DNA of 64,000 nucleotides from Aedes albopictus (Eukaryota > Arthropoda > Insecta > Diptera > Culicidae): the NCBI RefSeq assembly GCF_035046485.1, contig NC_085136.1, forward strand, positions 78,757,734-78,821,733, given 5' to 3'. Each line of letters starts with the position of its first letter. The stretch's first letter is position 1. This document shows positions 34,001-43,474 of the stretch, in pieces. The position numbers and the translations under genes were made by a program. A model generated the notes under the pieces. It was not told where the DNA came from. It saw nothing but the letters and a program-made list of their open reading frames with translations, and made no database searches.

Positions 34001-35374
34001 AACGTCATTTAGAACATCTCTATTCCACTCACATTAGAACGGCATCCTTCTCGACGATGAGCGCCGGTGTACGGAACGGTAAGCCGTAGATTCGATGCGT
34101 TAGGTATTTGTAGAGCAGGTCGCAGTTTTTGTCCTCCTTCACGCTGGTGTAGAACAGTGACGCCCCGTACACCAGACAGAACCGACGGATCCACTGCTGC
34201 ATGAAGTCAAAGTGCTCATCCCGGTAGTCGAGCTCCTTCTCCAGGGTGGTCATATAGTCGGTCTAAAGGGAAGTAAGCGAAAAGAATGAGCCAAGTTAGT
34301 GAACCAGAAGTAGTATTCATACTGAACAATCAGCATTCGATGCTATTAGCTATTAATTGAGAAATGGATCAGAAAGAAAGATAGAATGCAGACACGTACT
34401 TTCGTTACAACAACTACTACATCTAAGCCCAAATTGGTCGTTAGTACACCTTCGGGCAGGGGAAGCGCGTCCAGGTCATCGTCCACCGACGAGAGACGAT
34501 TGGTTCGCTTAATGGGGGACCCGGGGTCCAGTTCGTCGATCGTGTCGCAATAGCTCTGCCACACCGTTACCAGCCTCTGGCGGCACTGTTGTCGTTCCTC
34601 TGAAATGGATTGAAAAACATACGATTATAACTACACTTTCTCGAATGATGAGGGGAGAGATGGAGCAAAAGCAAGCCAAAATGGGAAACCTTAGAAATAC
34701 TTAAGCAGATTTTCACATCTTCTCATCTAAAAGTAAAATTGTTTTTTTTTTGCATTACAATTGCTTTATCAGGTACGCCCCATTCGTGGATTACTCTGGA
34801 ATCGGAACTCAAGATTGGGAAACTACTGATACCTAACGTTTTACGGAACGTTTAATTCTTCTAAGGTTTCAAGTTTCAACGAACATAACGATGACCGACG
34901 ACGACACTCACCCGGATCAATTTTCAGCCCCGCTATGTGATCGTCCAGCATCTTGATCCAGTGCTCGAGCTGGTCCACCCAGCTCCACGGTGTCGTCATC
35001 GATAGCGTCAGAATAACCAGTGTGTGTGCGTAGTTGGATTCGTTCAGTGCGTACTTGAGCAGGTTGGTGTGCCCGGGATCGCCATCCAGTATCCACACTC
35101 CGAGCCGGGTGACGTCTACAATTACATAGTAAATTGTGAGATTAGTTGTAAAATGTGACAGCCAACGCTTGCCCGCTACTCACCATCTCGGTATTCGTCC
35201 CGAACGTCTATGTAGGCATACTCAAGGCCGGAACCCTTTTTGGGATCCTCTACGCCTTGCAGCTTTGCAATCAGTGTCGTTTTGCCGCTCGCATTGTCAC
35301 CCAGCACGAGCACTGATTTATTTGAGGGAAGTTTGGTACTGCTCTGTGTTTGTACTTCGCTGAGAATCGCTGAC
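24730..35374 (-). CDS. Dlic: Cytoplasmic dynein light intermediate chain (seven exons, first coding exon missing)
   Basis: The product is a subunit of cytoplasmic dynein that joins the heavy chain to cargo adaptors. Exons on the minus strand: 35184-35374, 34912-35115, 34400-34599, 34033-34262, 33860-33971, 33602-33790, 24730-25005. All have GT/AG borders and compatible phases, and sum to 466 codons plus stop. Recognition: [21 protein letters not shown]-loop GDNASGKTT, then [44 protein letters not shown] (G-domain-like NKxD position), [51 protein letters not shown], and the adaptor-binding C-terminal helix [18 protein letters not shown]. The start codon is not found; the phase at 35374 fits a Trp codon completed by the missing exon. 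The last intron (25006-33601) is filled with mobile elements. Confidence 0.96.
25090..25245 (-). mobile_element. tRNA-derived SINE-like sequence
   Basis: On the minus strand TGGCTTTATTGGTTAAAGCA (A-box region) is followed by GTGGGTTCGAATCTCACC, a complete T-arm with B box, then a non-tRNA body. The acceptor stem does not pair, so it is a SINE head rather than a tRNA gene. Confidence 0.6.
25250..25560 (+). mobile_element. Possible Gypsy-type pol scrap
   Basis: At about 25437-25496 the plus strand reads [17 protein letters not shown], resembling the RT/RNase H junction of Gypsy elements (GLxPDPxKIxAI). Upstream frames are broken and unassigned. Confidence 0.35.
25613..25836. mobile_element. 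224-bp MITE (TATAGACACTATAG TIR, 8-bp TSD GTGTAAAC)
   Basis: Long TIR TATAGACACTATAGATTCC on the left and its reverse complement on the right. GTGTAAAC is duplicated at 25605-25612 and 25837-25844. It has an internal TGACGTCA-containing inverted repeat. An 8-bp TSD suggests hAT or P-like mobilisation. Confidence 0.85.
26169..26847 (-). repeat. 3' LTR of minus-strand copia element 3, interrupted by a solo LTR
   Basis: 26169-26255 and 26788-26847 together match the 132-bp LTR at 31637-31768 (TGTTGCGAT...AGCGACGCGAATTA...CAACTAGTAAAAC, read in either sense). A purine-rich tract reading AGGGAGGAG on minus directly abuts it at 26848, as expected for a polypurine tract. Confidence 0.82.
26256..26787. 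mobile_element. Solo LTR inserted inside the copia 3' LTR
   Basis: 532 bp starting TGTTGCGCATAG and ending TTCGCAACA, so TG...CA, with 5-bp flanks CCTAG (26251-26255) and CTTAG (26788-26792). It contains AATAAA near 26434. The paralogous 5' LTR at 31637-31768 lacks it, which gives the empty site. No internal coding region, hence solo LTR. Confidence 0.78.
26932..27093. mobile_element. Small TIR element in copia 3
   Basis: GGAATCGCTCAAGAAAT near 26932 and the near-complement ATTACTTGAGCGATTCC near 27077-27093 form 17-bp TIRs. It lies between RNase H and the 3' LTR. TSD not resolved. Confidence 0.45.
27506..28204. mobile_element. hAT-type MITE (CAGGGGTTCCCAAC TIR, 8-bp TSD ACGTAACC)
   Basis: Left CAGGGGTTCCCAAC, right complement CACGGGTTCCCAAC (one mismatch), flanked by ACGTAACC at 27498-27505 and 28205-28212. 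The subterminal GCGGCGACCCCC/GGGGGCCGCGG pairing is typical of hAT MITEs. It splits the copia RT-RNase H region. Confidence 0.93.
28374..28706. mobile_element. CACAGAC-family MITE, copy 2
   Basis: TIR ACAGACAAACAGACGTAACA and its complement. Flanks TTCCGATT and TCCGATC fit a slightly eroded 7-bp TSD. It sits inside the copia RT just after the VDDLLIF box. The internal part is longer than and different from copy 1, so it is a related subfamily. Confidence 0.85.
28799..28954. repeat. 156-bp near-perfect hairpin
   Basis: Arms of about 72-74 bp run from ATGAGCCTCTG inward to ACAGTAAAAG, then a ~10-nt loop CCAAATGTGA, then CTTTTACTGT outward to CAGAGGCTCAT. A few bulges. It is a foldback MITE or a small-RNA precursor-like structure. 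Confidence 0.85.
29838..30603. mobile_element. MITE nested in the foldback (CCCCAGACGACA TIR)
   Basis: CCCCAGACGACAGAAGTATT on the left and CCCCCAGACGACATCAATAT as complement on the right. It contains the inner CACACGAGCATCAATAC arrays. Confidence 0.65.
30007..30296. mobile_element. Inner MITE arrays with CTCGTGTGGGG ends
   Basis: CACACGAGCATCAATACTTC (30015) pairs with GAAGTATTGATGCTCGTGTG, which occurs twice (about 30148-30169 and 30253-30274). It ends in a short hairpin GGGCCCGC-TTTATA-GCGGGCCC. A further relative lies at 36685-36785. Confidence 0.6.
30725..30876. mobile_element. 152-bp MITE (GGGGCATCCATAAAGTACG TIR)
   Basis: GGGGCATCCATAAAGTACGT at the left end; right end reads inward GGGGCATCCATTTAGTACGT. 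G-rich internal runs. It is inserted in the right arm of the foldback. Confidence 0.8.
31637..31768 (-). repeat. 5' LTR of minus-strand copia element 3
   Basis: 132 bp starting TGTTGCGATTACAG on minus and followed immediately by the primer-binding site. It matches the split 3' LTR and contains AATAAA (TTTATT on plus). Confidence 0.82.
31880..32600. repeat. 12-bp satellite, inverted-orientation block
   Basis: Degenerate copies of GGAATCCCTGAAAGAATCCC, the complement of the 4.1-8.6 kb satellite. It resumes at 32830-33060 beyond an inserted MITE. Confidence 0.72.
32608..32817. mobile_element. MITE (GGGTATTGGTTCCC TIR, TA target), copy 1
   Basis: TA-flanked (32606-32607; 32818-32819). Left GGGTATTGGTTCCC..., right reads inward GGGTTTGTGTGCCATC, and both continue into CTCCCATTTTCATCCTA. 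A near-identical copy is at 45925-46139. Confidence 0.85.
32830..33060. repeat. 12-bp satellite, continuation
   Basis: GAGGAATCCCTGAAAG-type repeats continue past the MITE to the hairpin at 33062. Confidence 0.6.
33062..33245. mobile_element. 184-bp near-perfect hairpin MITE
   Basis: Arms of about 88 bp: ATAGAACGAAGCCACAGCTT on the left and its complement on the right, closing at GGTCACC-CGCTTGT-GGTGATC. It folds into a single long stem with few mismatches. Confidence 0.88.
33341..33455. mobile_element. piggyBac-like MITE (TTAA target)
   Basis: TTAA at 33337-33340 and 33456-33459 flanks CCCTTCAGCGCGCGCG...GCGCGCGTCCTGGAAGG. CC-start TIRs plus TTAA are diagnostic of piggyBac-type mobilisation. 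Confidence 0.72.
33602..33790 (-). CDS. Dlic: Dynein LIC exon (Ser/Pro-rich linker)
   Basis: [20 protein letters not shown] through GSPKK. Acceptor CTTTCAG, donor GTCAGT, phase 0 at both ends. It encodes the linker before the adaptor-binding region. Confidence 0.95.
33860..33971 (-). CDS. Dlic: Dynein LIC exon
   Basis: [20 protein letters not shown] through PPSRK. Acceptor TTTTCAG, donor GTAAAA. The first base completes the Ile codon of the previous exon. Confidence 0.96.
34033..34262 (-). CDS. Dlic: Dynein LIC exon
   Basis: [20 protein letters not shown] through EKDAVL. Acceptor CCTTTAG, donor GTGAGT. Second half of the GTPase-like domain. Confidence 0.97.
34400..34599 (-). CDS. Dlic: Dynein LIC exon
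   Basis: [20 protein letters not shown] through [11 protein letters not shown]. Acceptor ATTTCAG, donor GTACGT. Confidence 0.96.
34912..35115 (-). CDS. Dlic: Dynein LIC exon
   Basis: [20 protein letters not shown] through GLKIDP. Acceptor ATTGTAG, donor GTGAGT. Confidence 0.97.
35184..35374 (-). CDS. Dlic: Dynein LIC exon with P-loop
   Basis: [20 protein letters not shown] then [20 protein letters not shown] (Walker A) through DEYRD. Acceptor CTACAG, donor GTGAGT. It begins one base into a codon, so a preceding coding exon exists. Confidence 0.97.
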
Positions 35375-35449
35375 CTGTAGAAGTAGAGAAATAGAACCAT
35401 TTAAATATTTGTGTTATGGCGATAGTTTAGTGATGCAGAGGTGTAGTAA

Positions 35450-36496
35450 CCCGGGTAGAGGCTAATGGCAAACAAAGGACAAAATAATAACTGGTTTTGC
35501 CATCATATCTCTTTTGCCATTCTTCTGTTATTATGAAATACTTAAAACGGCAAATCAATAGCAAAATATACTATCATAGCAAATCTTGTCATTGATATGT
35601 TGTTCATGAATAATGCTAAATAACACATCAATAACAAAAATTACTATCATGGTAAAACTTGCAATTTAGCACCTTTTATAATGAATTGTATAAAATATCA
35701 AAACAATAACATAATTTACATTCCTAGCTAAAATTGCCATTATTTTGATATTGTGAGAAATTATTTATAAACATTAGGAACCATAACATATTTTACTCTT
35801 AATATACCATTAACTATTATATTGTATATTTCAAGCATAACTTTTCAATTCGACGTATCTCGCAAAAGTAAACAAATCCGGATTCTCAGCTGTGTGTTTA
35901 GGAGATGCCAGAGTAGATCGCGGGGCAACGGTGGCTACGTTCATCAAAGTGAATTTGATTTTTAAGTTCGTTTCGTTTTGAGTTTTTAATTTCCACAAAA
36001 TAAAACTGTTTTTACCTTGATTGATGAACTTAAATTTGATTGAAGAAAAAAAGAAATAGCTCATTTTACCTTTCTTCTGCTACTTTGAAATAATAACTGA
36101 ATCTACCATTATTTTAAAATTGAATTTGAACAACAAAACCTACCATTATTTTGATCGCCACATAAACAGCTAAATTTGTTCTTATTCTGTTATCAATAAC
36201 TCAAGAATGTCATATTTTGTTATTCACCGATAACAGTTAATTTGGGTCTTATTTTGTTATCAATATCTCAATAATAACTTATTTTGTTCTTCAATTTAAT
36301 CCGCATGCTTTACCATTAATTTGTTATTACAATGGCAAAATAAATTATTTTTTAAGTTTTTCTGCTACCAAAATTTTGTTATTATTTTTGTTATTTTAAC
36401 TCTTATTTCAAACAAACAAATAACACATTTTGCCATTCAAACATTCTGTTTTAATGGTAAAATTTGCCATTCTTTTGCCATAAAGCTCTACCCGGG
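35450..36496. mobile_element. 1.05-kb TIR element with CCCGGGTAGAG ends
   Basis: Left CCCGGGTAGAGGCTAATGGC, right complement CCCGGGTAGAGCTTTATGGC. Internally it is packed with TTTGCCATT and TTTGTTATT motifs. No transposase; TSD unclear. Confidence 0.75.
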
Positions 36497-36854
36497 AAGT
36501 AGCATTGATCAAAACAACAAATTTTAAGGAAAGAATTATGTTTACATCCAATTCTATTCCTGTTAATGGTGTAACATGGCAGATGATTGCTAGAGATGAT
36601 TCCTTGTTTGTTGAAATTCTTATTGAATTTTGAATTTTATGATCATTGTATACAAAGGCAAGGTTGTGTCACTTAAGATTTTTGAAAAATCTTTCGCTTG
36701 ATTGAGCTGAGGTTTGATGAAAATTTCGACAAGAACTACTGATATTGGTGTTTGGTGAAGTTATTGACGCTCGAGTAGGGTCCGTTTTACACACATTTGT
36801 ATGTGACTCTTTATTAGCAGTATTCTGAAATTGGTGAAATATTTATTGAAAAAA

Positions 36855-37020
36855 AAACTTATAGGCTCAGTGTACCAGTTATGGCTATAGTACCTCTAAT
36901 TCGCAGTAGTTGATTTTCAACGTTTAACGATGCAAATTAACATGAACAATTTTGTGAACAAAAGTTCTCAATCACAAATGATGGTTACACTCATTAGAAC
37001 TTAAAACTTTGCTCAAAATG
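36855..37020. repeat. Dispersed repeat R, copy 1 (second copy 63760-63915)
   Basis: AGGCTCAGTGTACCAGTTAT followed by GATTTTCAAC and TTTGCTCAAA is shared with 63760-63915 in the same orientation. Class unknown. Confidence 0.7.
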
Positions 37021-37029
37021 TATAATGCA

Positions 37030-37710
37030 CAGGAAAACATTTGATTAACTTTCAATTTTGGTATTAAAAAAGCCCTATAGAGTAAATGTCTAGCGAAGTT
37101 TAGAAAAAAAATATTTACTAGATGTCGTGAAAATCCATGATATGTCAATTTAGTTTCTATTTGTTCATATTAACTTCCCCACGAGCGGATGAATCATTTG
37201 ATACTTCCCTGTAGTTGGCGATGAAATTAACGTCACATCGCCTCCAACGTCGCAAGAAACAATGTCAATATAAGAAGAATTCTCAAGAATTTTCTTTTGG
37301 ACTCTGCACATGCTATTTTACTCTTACTAAAATCAGTAATACAGGTAATACAGTCCCCTTCTAGCGTCGGAAACATGAAAAATTGTGAATTTTTGGAGAA
37401 TTTACTTCGGTTTACTTCCAGAGATTTTTGATGTTCAAAGCTGTCCCGGCAAACTTTGTCTTGCCCGGTTGTGGTGGTTTGACAACTGTTGACGTCATTG
37501 CAGCACAGCAAAGCGATCGTGTAAATTTCTTCCCAACTCATAAAAAAATCAGTAACTTTACAATTTTCCTACTTTTTAGTTGATTTTTTTTAAATTTCAC
37601 TACTTATAAACACAGCCACCATGAATACAAATCAAACCATGCCGGAGTCATCCTGATCGGTCAACCCCTTGTGAGTTTTGTTGCCTCAAAGGGGCTTCAA
37701 ACTCATTTTT
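37030..37710. other. Unassigned sequence
   Basis: A 102-codon minus frame at 37233-37541 has no motif. No RNA or clear repeat structure recognised. Confidence 0.3.
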
Positions 37711-37717
37711 ATAGATA

Positions 37718-37966
37718 CACGCAAAAAAGTCCGTTCCCATATACGTGAACTTTTAGTCACGGCAACGGGAACAAACGGGAACTATGCATAGCAACGATAA
37801 CAACAATAAGAAATGTACACCGTGAACTAGATATCACGGCTTGTATCACGGTTTCTAGACCGCCCATTTTGACAGCTGGAACAAGTTCCAGTTCACGGTG
37901 TATATTTGCTTGTTCTCATATTTGCGTTTGTTTGTTCACGTTTATCAGAACGAATTTTTCCGCGTG
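37718..37966. mobile_element. 249-bp MITE (CACGCAAAAAAGTCCGTTC TIR, TA target)
   Basis: TA flanks at 37716-37717 and 37967-37968. The right end reads inward CACGCGGAAAAATTCGTTC. Inner inverted repeat GTACACCGTGAACT...AGTTCACGGTGTA. Confidence 0.8.
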
Positions 37967-38278
37967 TAGTTTCCATATTTATTTGGTCTGGAAATTTTTA
38001 ACATTCTTTAAAAATTTCTGAGAATGCCCCTTGGAAATTCCGCATAAATAATCAACAAAATTTCCTGATAGCTTTCAAGAAAATTCCAGAGTGTTCGGTT
38101 TGGGAGTTCCAGAGAATTTTCCATGGAAATTTTGATGCGTCTATTTGGAGATTTTTCTTTTGAAATTACTGAAAATATTTCCTGGAAATTCTAGCGAACT
38201 TTCTTGAACTACTTTGGAGTTTGATGATGATTGCTAACTCTGCACAGGCAGAAAGATCGTGGTTGTGATCAGTTATAT

Positions 38279-38487
38279 CCCAGAGAAACAGACGTTGCAC
38301 TCTCGTCACAGACAAGCAGACGTAATACTCGAACAGTTTTCGATTCAAAACATAGTCACGAAAACATATTCGCCCTATACTAAAAGTACTCACTACCGCC
38401 ATCTAGTGGTTGCTTGGCATAATATGATTAGTATTGGGCGATTACGTTTTCGCGAAGACGTTTTTAACTGAAATTTGTTTCTCTGTG
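38279..38487. mobile_element. CACAGAC-family MITE, copy 3 (TSD GTTATAT)
   Basis: Ends CCCAGAGAAACAGACGTTGC and TTTCTCTGTG. Flanked by GTTATAT at 38272-38278 and 38488-38494. Another TIR-like CACAGACAAGCAGACGTAAT starts at 38306, suggesting a rearranged or nested left end. Confidence 0.82.
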
Positions 38488-38494
38488 GTTATAT

Positions 38495-38749
38495 CACAGA
38501 CAAACAGACGTCTCACTCTATTTACTTCCCATCGTTTCCCTTTTTAATGGATTATTCAAATATTTCAGAGTTCGCAAATCGCTCGCTGATGGCGCTCGCA
38601 TCGTTTTTGCTCCTGTTTGACGTTTGCTCACTACCGCCATCTACTCAGTGGTTTTGCGTACCACAGCATAATTAGCATTGGGCGGTTATGTTTGTGTGAC
38701 GATGATTTTTATTGCATTTTGTTTCAAGTGATACGTCTGTTTGTCTGTG
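38495..38749. mobile_element. CACAGAC-family MITE, copy 4 (TSD GTTATAT)
   Basis: CACAGACAAACAGACGTCTC to ACGTCTGTTTGTCTGTG, flanked by GTTATAT (38488-38494; 38750-38756). It shares its left TSD copy with copy 3. The internal GGCGCTCGCATCGTTTTTG matches copy 1. Confidence 0.92.
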
Positions 38750-38994
38750 GTTATATGTTGTTCGGCTTTGCTTTCGGTGCAATCGAACTGTAGCACTGGT
38801 TCAGAGATTGATGTCGAGCGAACGTTACATGTTTGATTTTCACGTTTTCGTCTCGCATGCTTCTATTACACCCAAATGATCTTATGTCGTTTTCGGATTT
38901 GAACCTGGGTTAGAGCTGACCCTGACTCGCAATAAACGAACGAAAACGGATCCAGATCCGACTCGAGTCGCGTCAACATGTGTCTTCGTGTCGG

Positions 38995-39230
38995 GGCTTC
39001 GTGGCCGAGCGGTTAGCGGCGTCAGTCGTTTAGGTGTCTCGTAAGCCTCAGAGTGTGGGTTCGATTCCCGCTCCAGTCGGGGAAAACTTTTCGTCAAACG
39101 GAAAATTCTCCACTGGGCCACTGGGTGTTATATGTGTTGTCCGTTGTCGAATGTTCGTACTGTTCAGTCTGTAGAGGCCGTAAGGTCGAAGACGGTGTAA
39201 TTGTCTTTTTTAAAAAAAAACATTGTGTAA
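38995..39230 (+). mobile_element. tRNA(Ser/Leu)-like SINE
   Basis: GTGGCCGAGCGGTTAGCGGC (A box), long variable-arm-like spacer, GGGTTCGATTCCCGCTCC (B box/T-arm), then body GGGGAAAACTTTTCGTCAAA and a T-rich tail. A 5'-truncated relative is at 60224-60400. The body after the tRNA shows it is a SINE. Confidence 0.75.
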
Positions 39231-39404
39231 ATTGATGAAACTGTCAAATGCGCATTTTCTTTAAATTACTCTTTTAAACGCACAATTGATTGCTGAAATG
39301 CTATTTGGCTCATTAAAAATAATACAAATATCATCCATTAAAGTTTTCAACCTTCTATTTGCCCAAAGAGAGAGCAATTTTGATTTTCACGTTTTGTTTT
39401 GATG

Positions 39405-41010
39405 CAGGGGCGACTCGTCCAGATGTCCAACATGTGCATTGCACATGTGGAGCCACATAAAAAAATGTGTCCAAAATAAAACTCTGAAACCGTTCATTAG
39501 GAAAATCGCACGACGATTTTTCATACGCCTCCGAGAAACACGTGCTTACCGGTGCATGTACTACATTTTACGACCATCGTTGTTGATGCATGTTCATTTC
39601 TGGTGTCGTACCGACGCGACCGGTGCGAACCGTCGCGTTGCATGGGAGTGTTTTTTCTCTCTTGCGTCTCTCTCAGAGCATTTGTTTGGTTGCAATGTTT
39701 CTGTCGCCTGTTCATCTGCAACATCGTACATGCGAGGTGCCGTTTGTATAAGAATACATACGGGCATTTTTGTCATTGTGTTGGTGTATGTTCAGTGCTG
39801 AAAAGCGGTCTGACTGTCCATCGCCAAGATCGCACTGGTTGTGACGGCGGTACCCGTATGCGGATGAAACAAACAGAGCCCACCACGAATGTAGCACGCC
39901 GATGTTTTTTCTGCACACGGCGCATGTGTTTTTGACTATGCTTGATGGGTTATATTTTAGCGGGGAATCAAACGATCAACGCATTCCATGTTTAATGCTA
40001 ATAACTTCACAAAATTTGATATTCTATATGTAAGCTCAAAAATCAATTTTGAATTGGTTCAATTGACTGATTCAATACGTTAGCGCATGTTGAGCAAATT
40101 TGATTTTGAAGTCAGTGGATGGATCGGGTGGTTGTGAGCAAAGATATATTTTTTTATTTGTTTATCCTTATGTTATCAAAATTCGATGTCAAACTCGATG
40201 TCGCATTTGAGATGGAACTAGATTAGTTGAAAAAGCGTAACAAAGTTCATACAAACTAATAAAAATAATATGCAATACAGAGTTTAAAATTTTCATTTTC
40301 AATGAGTGAAATTCAACAGTAATTTTGAAAATTCTCAACTGAGGGATCAAAATAAAATTCATTTTGGTGAATGAATTTTTTCACCTATTCATTCATTTTT
40401 CTGTCACTGACAATTTTCACTGAGAAATATAACTGGACCGTAACTCCTGATTATACTTTCAATCACCTCAGAACTTGTGTATAGTAGTTAATTAGAATAT
40501 TAATTATCTTCTCCATTTGTCCATGAAGTCGGATTGTGCGTCTGTTGACAGAAATCGGACATTTTACGACGTGCGAAAAAATATTCGTGACAGAGAATTG
40601 AATGAAAAAAGAGAGGCATTCAGCTGACAATGAATGTGGCCAAACACGAATGAAAAAATGAGAATGTCAATCTTCACTTTCCATCTTCGAATTTTTTACT
40701 CTCTGGCAATAATAATCGAATATTTTTTTGTACAGGCTCAACTTAATTTGGATGTGGTTACAACTGCGAGTTTATTTAGTATTAACCCATGTTCAATCAC
40801 GAACACAACAGAAGTCAAAATCATTTATCTGTTTCGCTTTGTATTAAGCAGATGTCTATAGAATTCGGCATACTTTTTTTTTCAAGTCCGACCTCAAAAC
40901 ATAAAAAAGTATGAGAATTTGTAGTACGACATTATTTATATTCTCGGCTTCATAAATTCGTCAAACAAAAATGTTGAACATGTAGCCGAAAAGGCCACGA
41001 GTCGCCCCTG
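39405..41010. mobile_element. Non-autonomous hAT element (CAGGGGCGACTCGT TIR, TSD TTTTGATG)
   Basis: Left CAGGGGCGACTCGTCC, right complement CAGGGGCGACTCGTGG. Perfect 8-bp TTTTGATG at 39397-39404 and 41011-41018. The frames inside (up to 127 codons) show no hAT transposase or BED-finger motif. Confidence 0.92.
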
Positions 41011-41549
41011 TTTTGATGGTTTGTTTACATCCATTTTGACAGATGGACCCCGCTCGGGTTGGATCGGAAAAAATCGGCAGAGAGAACCTCGCTCTGTTTG
41101 GGTCCATTGAATAACCGAACGTTTTGACAACAGTTAGGGCGGATCCAGGCGAAACTAGGTTCGCTCTAGAAATAAAGGGAAACGACATTATTCAAAACGA
41201 ATAAGGAATTTATACTTGGACATTACAGAAAATTCTCCTCAAAAATCTAGAAAACTTATCTCGAAAATTGTTTAAGCCGGACTCGGTGACAAAAATTATC
41301 ATATTAAATTACGAAGAACATGAATGGGCATACAAATCCCAAACATCTTCAATATAATTCACTATCACAGAGCATTCCATGGCTGGCTGACACATTTCTC
41401 AAGCATTCCAGGATTGTTCCAGGTGAAATGATATTTCACCTTATAATTCCACATTTTTTCAAGTGTTTTCAGGTTATTAGACGCTGATTACTCAATGTAG
41501 CAGAAATTACGACAAATGTAAACCAGGAATGATGATCTCCCCTGGCTGT

Positions 41550-41975
41550 GTTCATTCCAGGAATTTCTTCAAAAATTTCCGTAGTAATTCCTCCAGGGAT
41601 TCCCCCAATGATTCCATCAGAATTTCCTCTCTAAATTTCTCTTAGAATGTCTGCTGAAATTCCTTTAGAAATTCCACCAAAAATACCTGATCAGATTCAT
41701 CCAGACATTCATTTTGTGATTTGTTCAGGAATTTCTCAAAGTATTTATCCTATAATCCCAACTGTGATTCCTTCAGGGATTTCTCCTAGAATTCCTCCCG
41801 AAATACAGCTGGGATTTCTCCAAACAATTCTGGCGGTGTCTCCAGGAGTATTGCTAAGAATCCTCACGCAGTTCCTACTGAGAATCTTTCCCCTGGAGGA
41901 CGCCCAAGAGCAATTATTGGATGAATCCGAGCTGGAAATATTTGAGCAGCAATTACTCCAAGAATGTTTTCCGCA
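41550..41975. repeat. 12-bp satellite fragment
   Basis: GGAATTTCTTCA, AATTCCTCCAGGGATTC and similar units. The plus frame rich in I/P is explained by the repeat. Confidence 0.7.
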
Positions 41976-41989
41976 ATAGTAAGAAATCA

Positions 41990-43100
41990 AAGCTTCTTTT
42001 TCTCAGAGATGGCGCCACCACATTAAAAATAAAATCATTTTTCTTGTATGGACAAATCGTTGGCTTGCACTCGTTCCGCATCGCAGCGATTTGTGCCTTG
42101 GGGCAAAAAGCTGCAAATTAGAAACAAAATCATTATCCCTACGCGTTTCTTCTGGATTCATTGCAGTAACAGAGAATTGATTACATCACCATACAAATTT
42201 CAAGTTGTTTACTATTCTTTTTATCTGACTGGCATTTTCCACCCGTGTTGCGCATGATGTTTCGAGTGGACAGGTGCCAGGCGGCGCCGCTGTATATGTG
42301 AAAAACACATGGAACACGAGCGCCGTCTATGATTCCGTAGCGCAAACTTTTCTGCTTGTTTACACTGTTATCACGTTTACCGCATTTATCACAAAAGCGC
42401 CACTACCGGCACTTTAGCATAAGCGCAGCTGCTTACTTCCTATTGCTACAGATATTTCTTGCCCGTGTAGTTGCCGGCTTAGAAAAGCACTACAGACCAC
42501 CTGTTTCGGGGGTAAAAGTCCACCAAACAGGTAACCCCAATCCAAGGTGTCAGGAGACCCGTGCTGATGGATGAATGGTTGAGGGGGTTTGAAGGATGCT
42601 CGATTTTAAACGGAGCCCGTAGCGTGGGTAGATCACCTTTTTGGGTTGCGTTGCGGCGAAAGATCTCTAGTCCTAACTGCTTCCAACTATGGAACAGCAT
42701 ATTTTAGTAATTAAAGGAAAATTGTGGTCCTTATTACATTTCATACCTTGTTAAAAGTGAAAGTTCTCGGTTTCCATGTGGCCGAGAATGATCTTGAAAC
42801 AAGGAAAACTGGATTAGTATCCCTAATATTTTGTTTTTCGTTGTACACTGGTTTGAGGCTGTAAGGACTAGGACTCCGATGCATGATCATTATCGGTATC
42901 ATTTCTTGACTTTTTCGTTGAGGGATCCGATTTTGACTGAAAAAGGAGCGTGCTAAAGCGGAACCTATCAATCAGAATCCTTCCTTGCAATCCAGTTGAA
43001 AATGACTACTGTAACAAAACCGAATACTTTATTACTACTAAATAGTGATGAAGTAACACGACATGTACTATACACAGGACACGGGATATACCACAATAGA
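41990..43100. other. Unassigned intergenic sequence
   Basis: No convincing gene. A block at 42617-42665 (CGTGGGTAGATCACC then GCGTTGCGG) recurs at 56605-56655, so it is a small dispersed repeat. Confidence 0.35.
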
Positions 43101-43104
43101 TCAA

Positions 43105-43470
43105 ATATTGTTCGCAGTTCCTTCCAGTATTCCGTCCTAGCACTCCTCCTGTTGGTATTTCTCCAAAATACTCTCCAATGAATCGTCCAAGATTTTTTCC
43201 GTGGATGGCTTCATGAAATCCTTTAGAAGTGCATCGTCAGATTCTTCCAGAAATGCCCACTGCTGACGTCTCCTGAAATTCCTCGAGAAATCCTTTTATG
43301 ACTCCTCAAGGGATTTTTCCATTGACTTCTCTAAGAATTCCATTTTGAACTCCTTCAGAAACCAGTACCTCCTAAAATTTCTTCAGGAATATTTCCAATG
43401 ATTCCTACATAAATTTCTTCTGTTATTCCTCCAGGGATTTCTGCATGGATTCCTCTAAATAATTTTGAAT
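43105..43470. repeat. 12-bp satellite fragment
   Basis: Decayed GATTCCTCCAGGGATTTCTG-type units between single-copy-looking AT-rich DNA. Confidence 0.6.
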
Positions 43471-43474
43471 GAAA

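Noticed and set aside
39000..39085. Functional tRNA-Ser/Leu gene
   Set aside because: A and B boxes are good but the acceptor stem does not close and a SINE body follows, with a truncated sibling at 60224.
39439..39935. hAT transposase in the 39405-41010 element
   Set aside because: Frames lack the hAT catalytic and dimerisation motifs and are cysteine/phenylalanine-rich chance frames.
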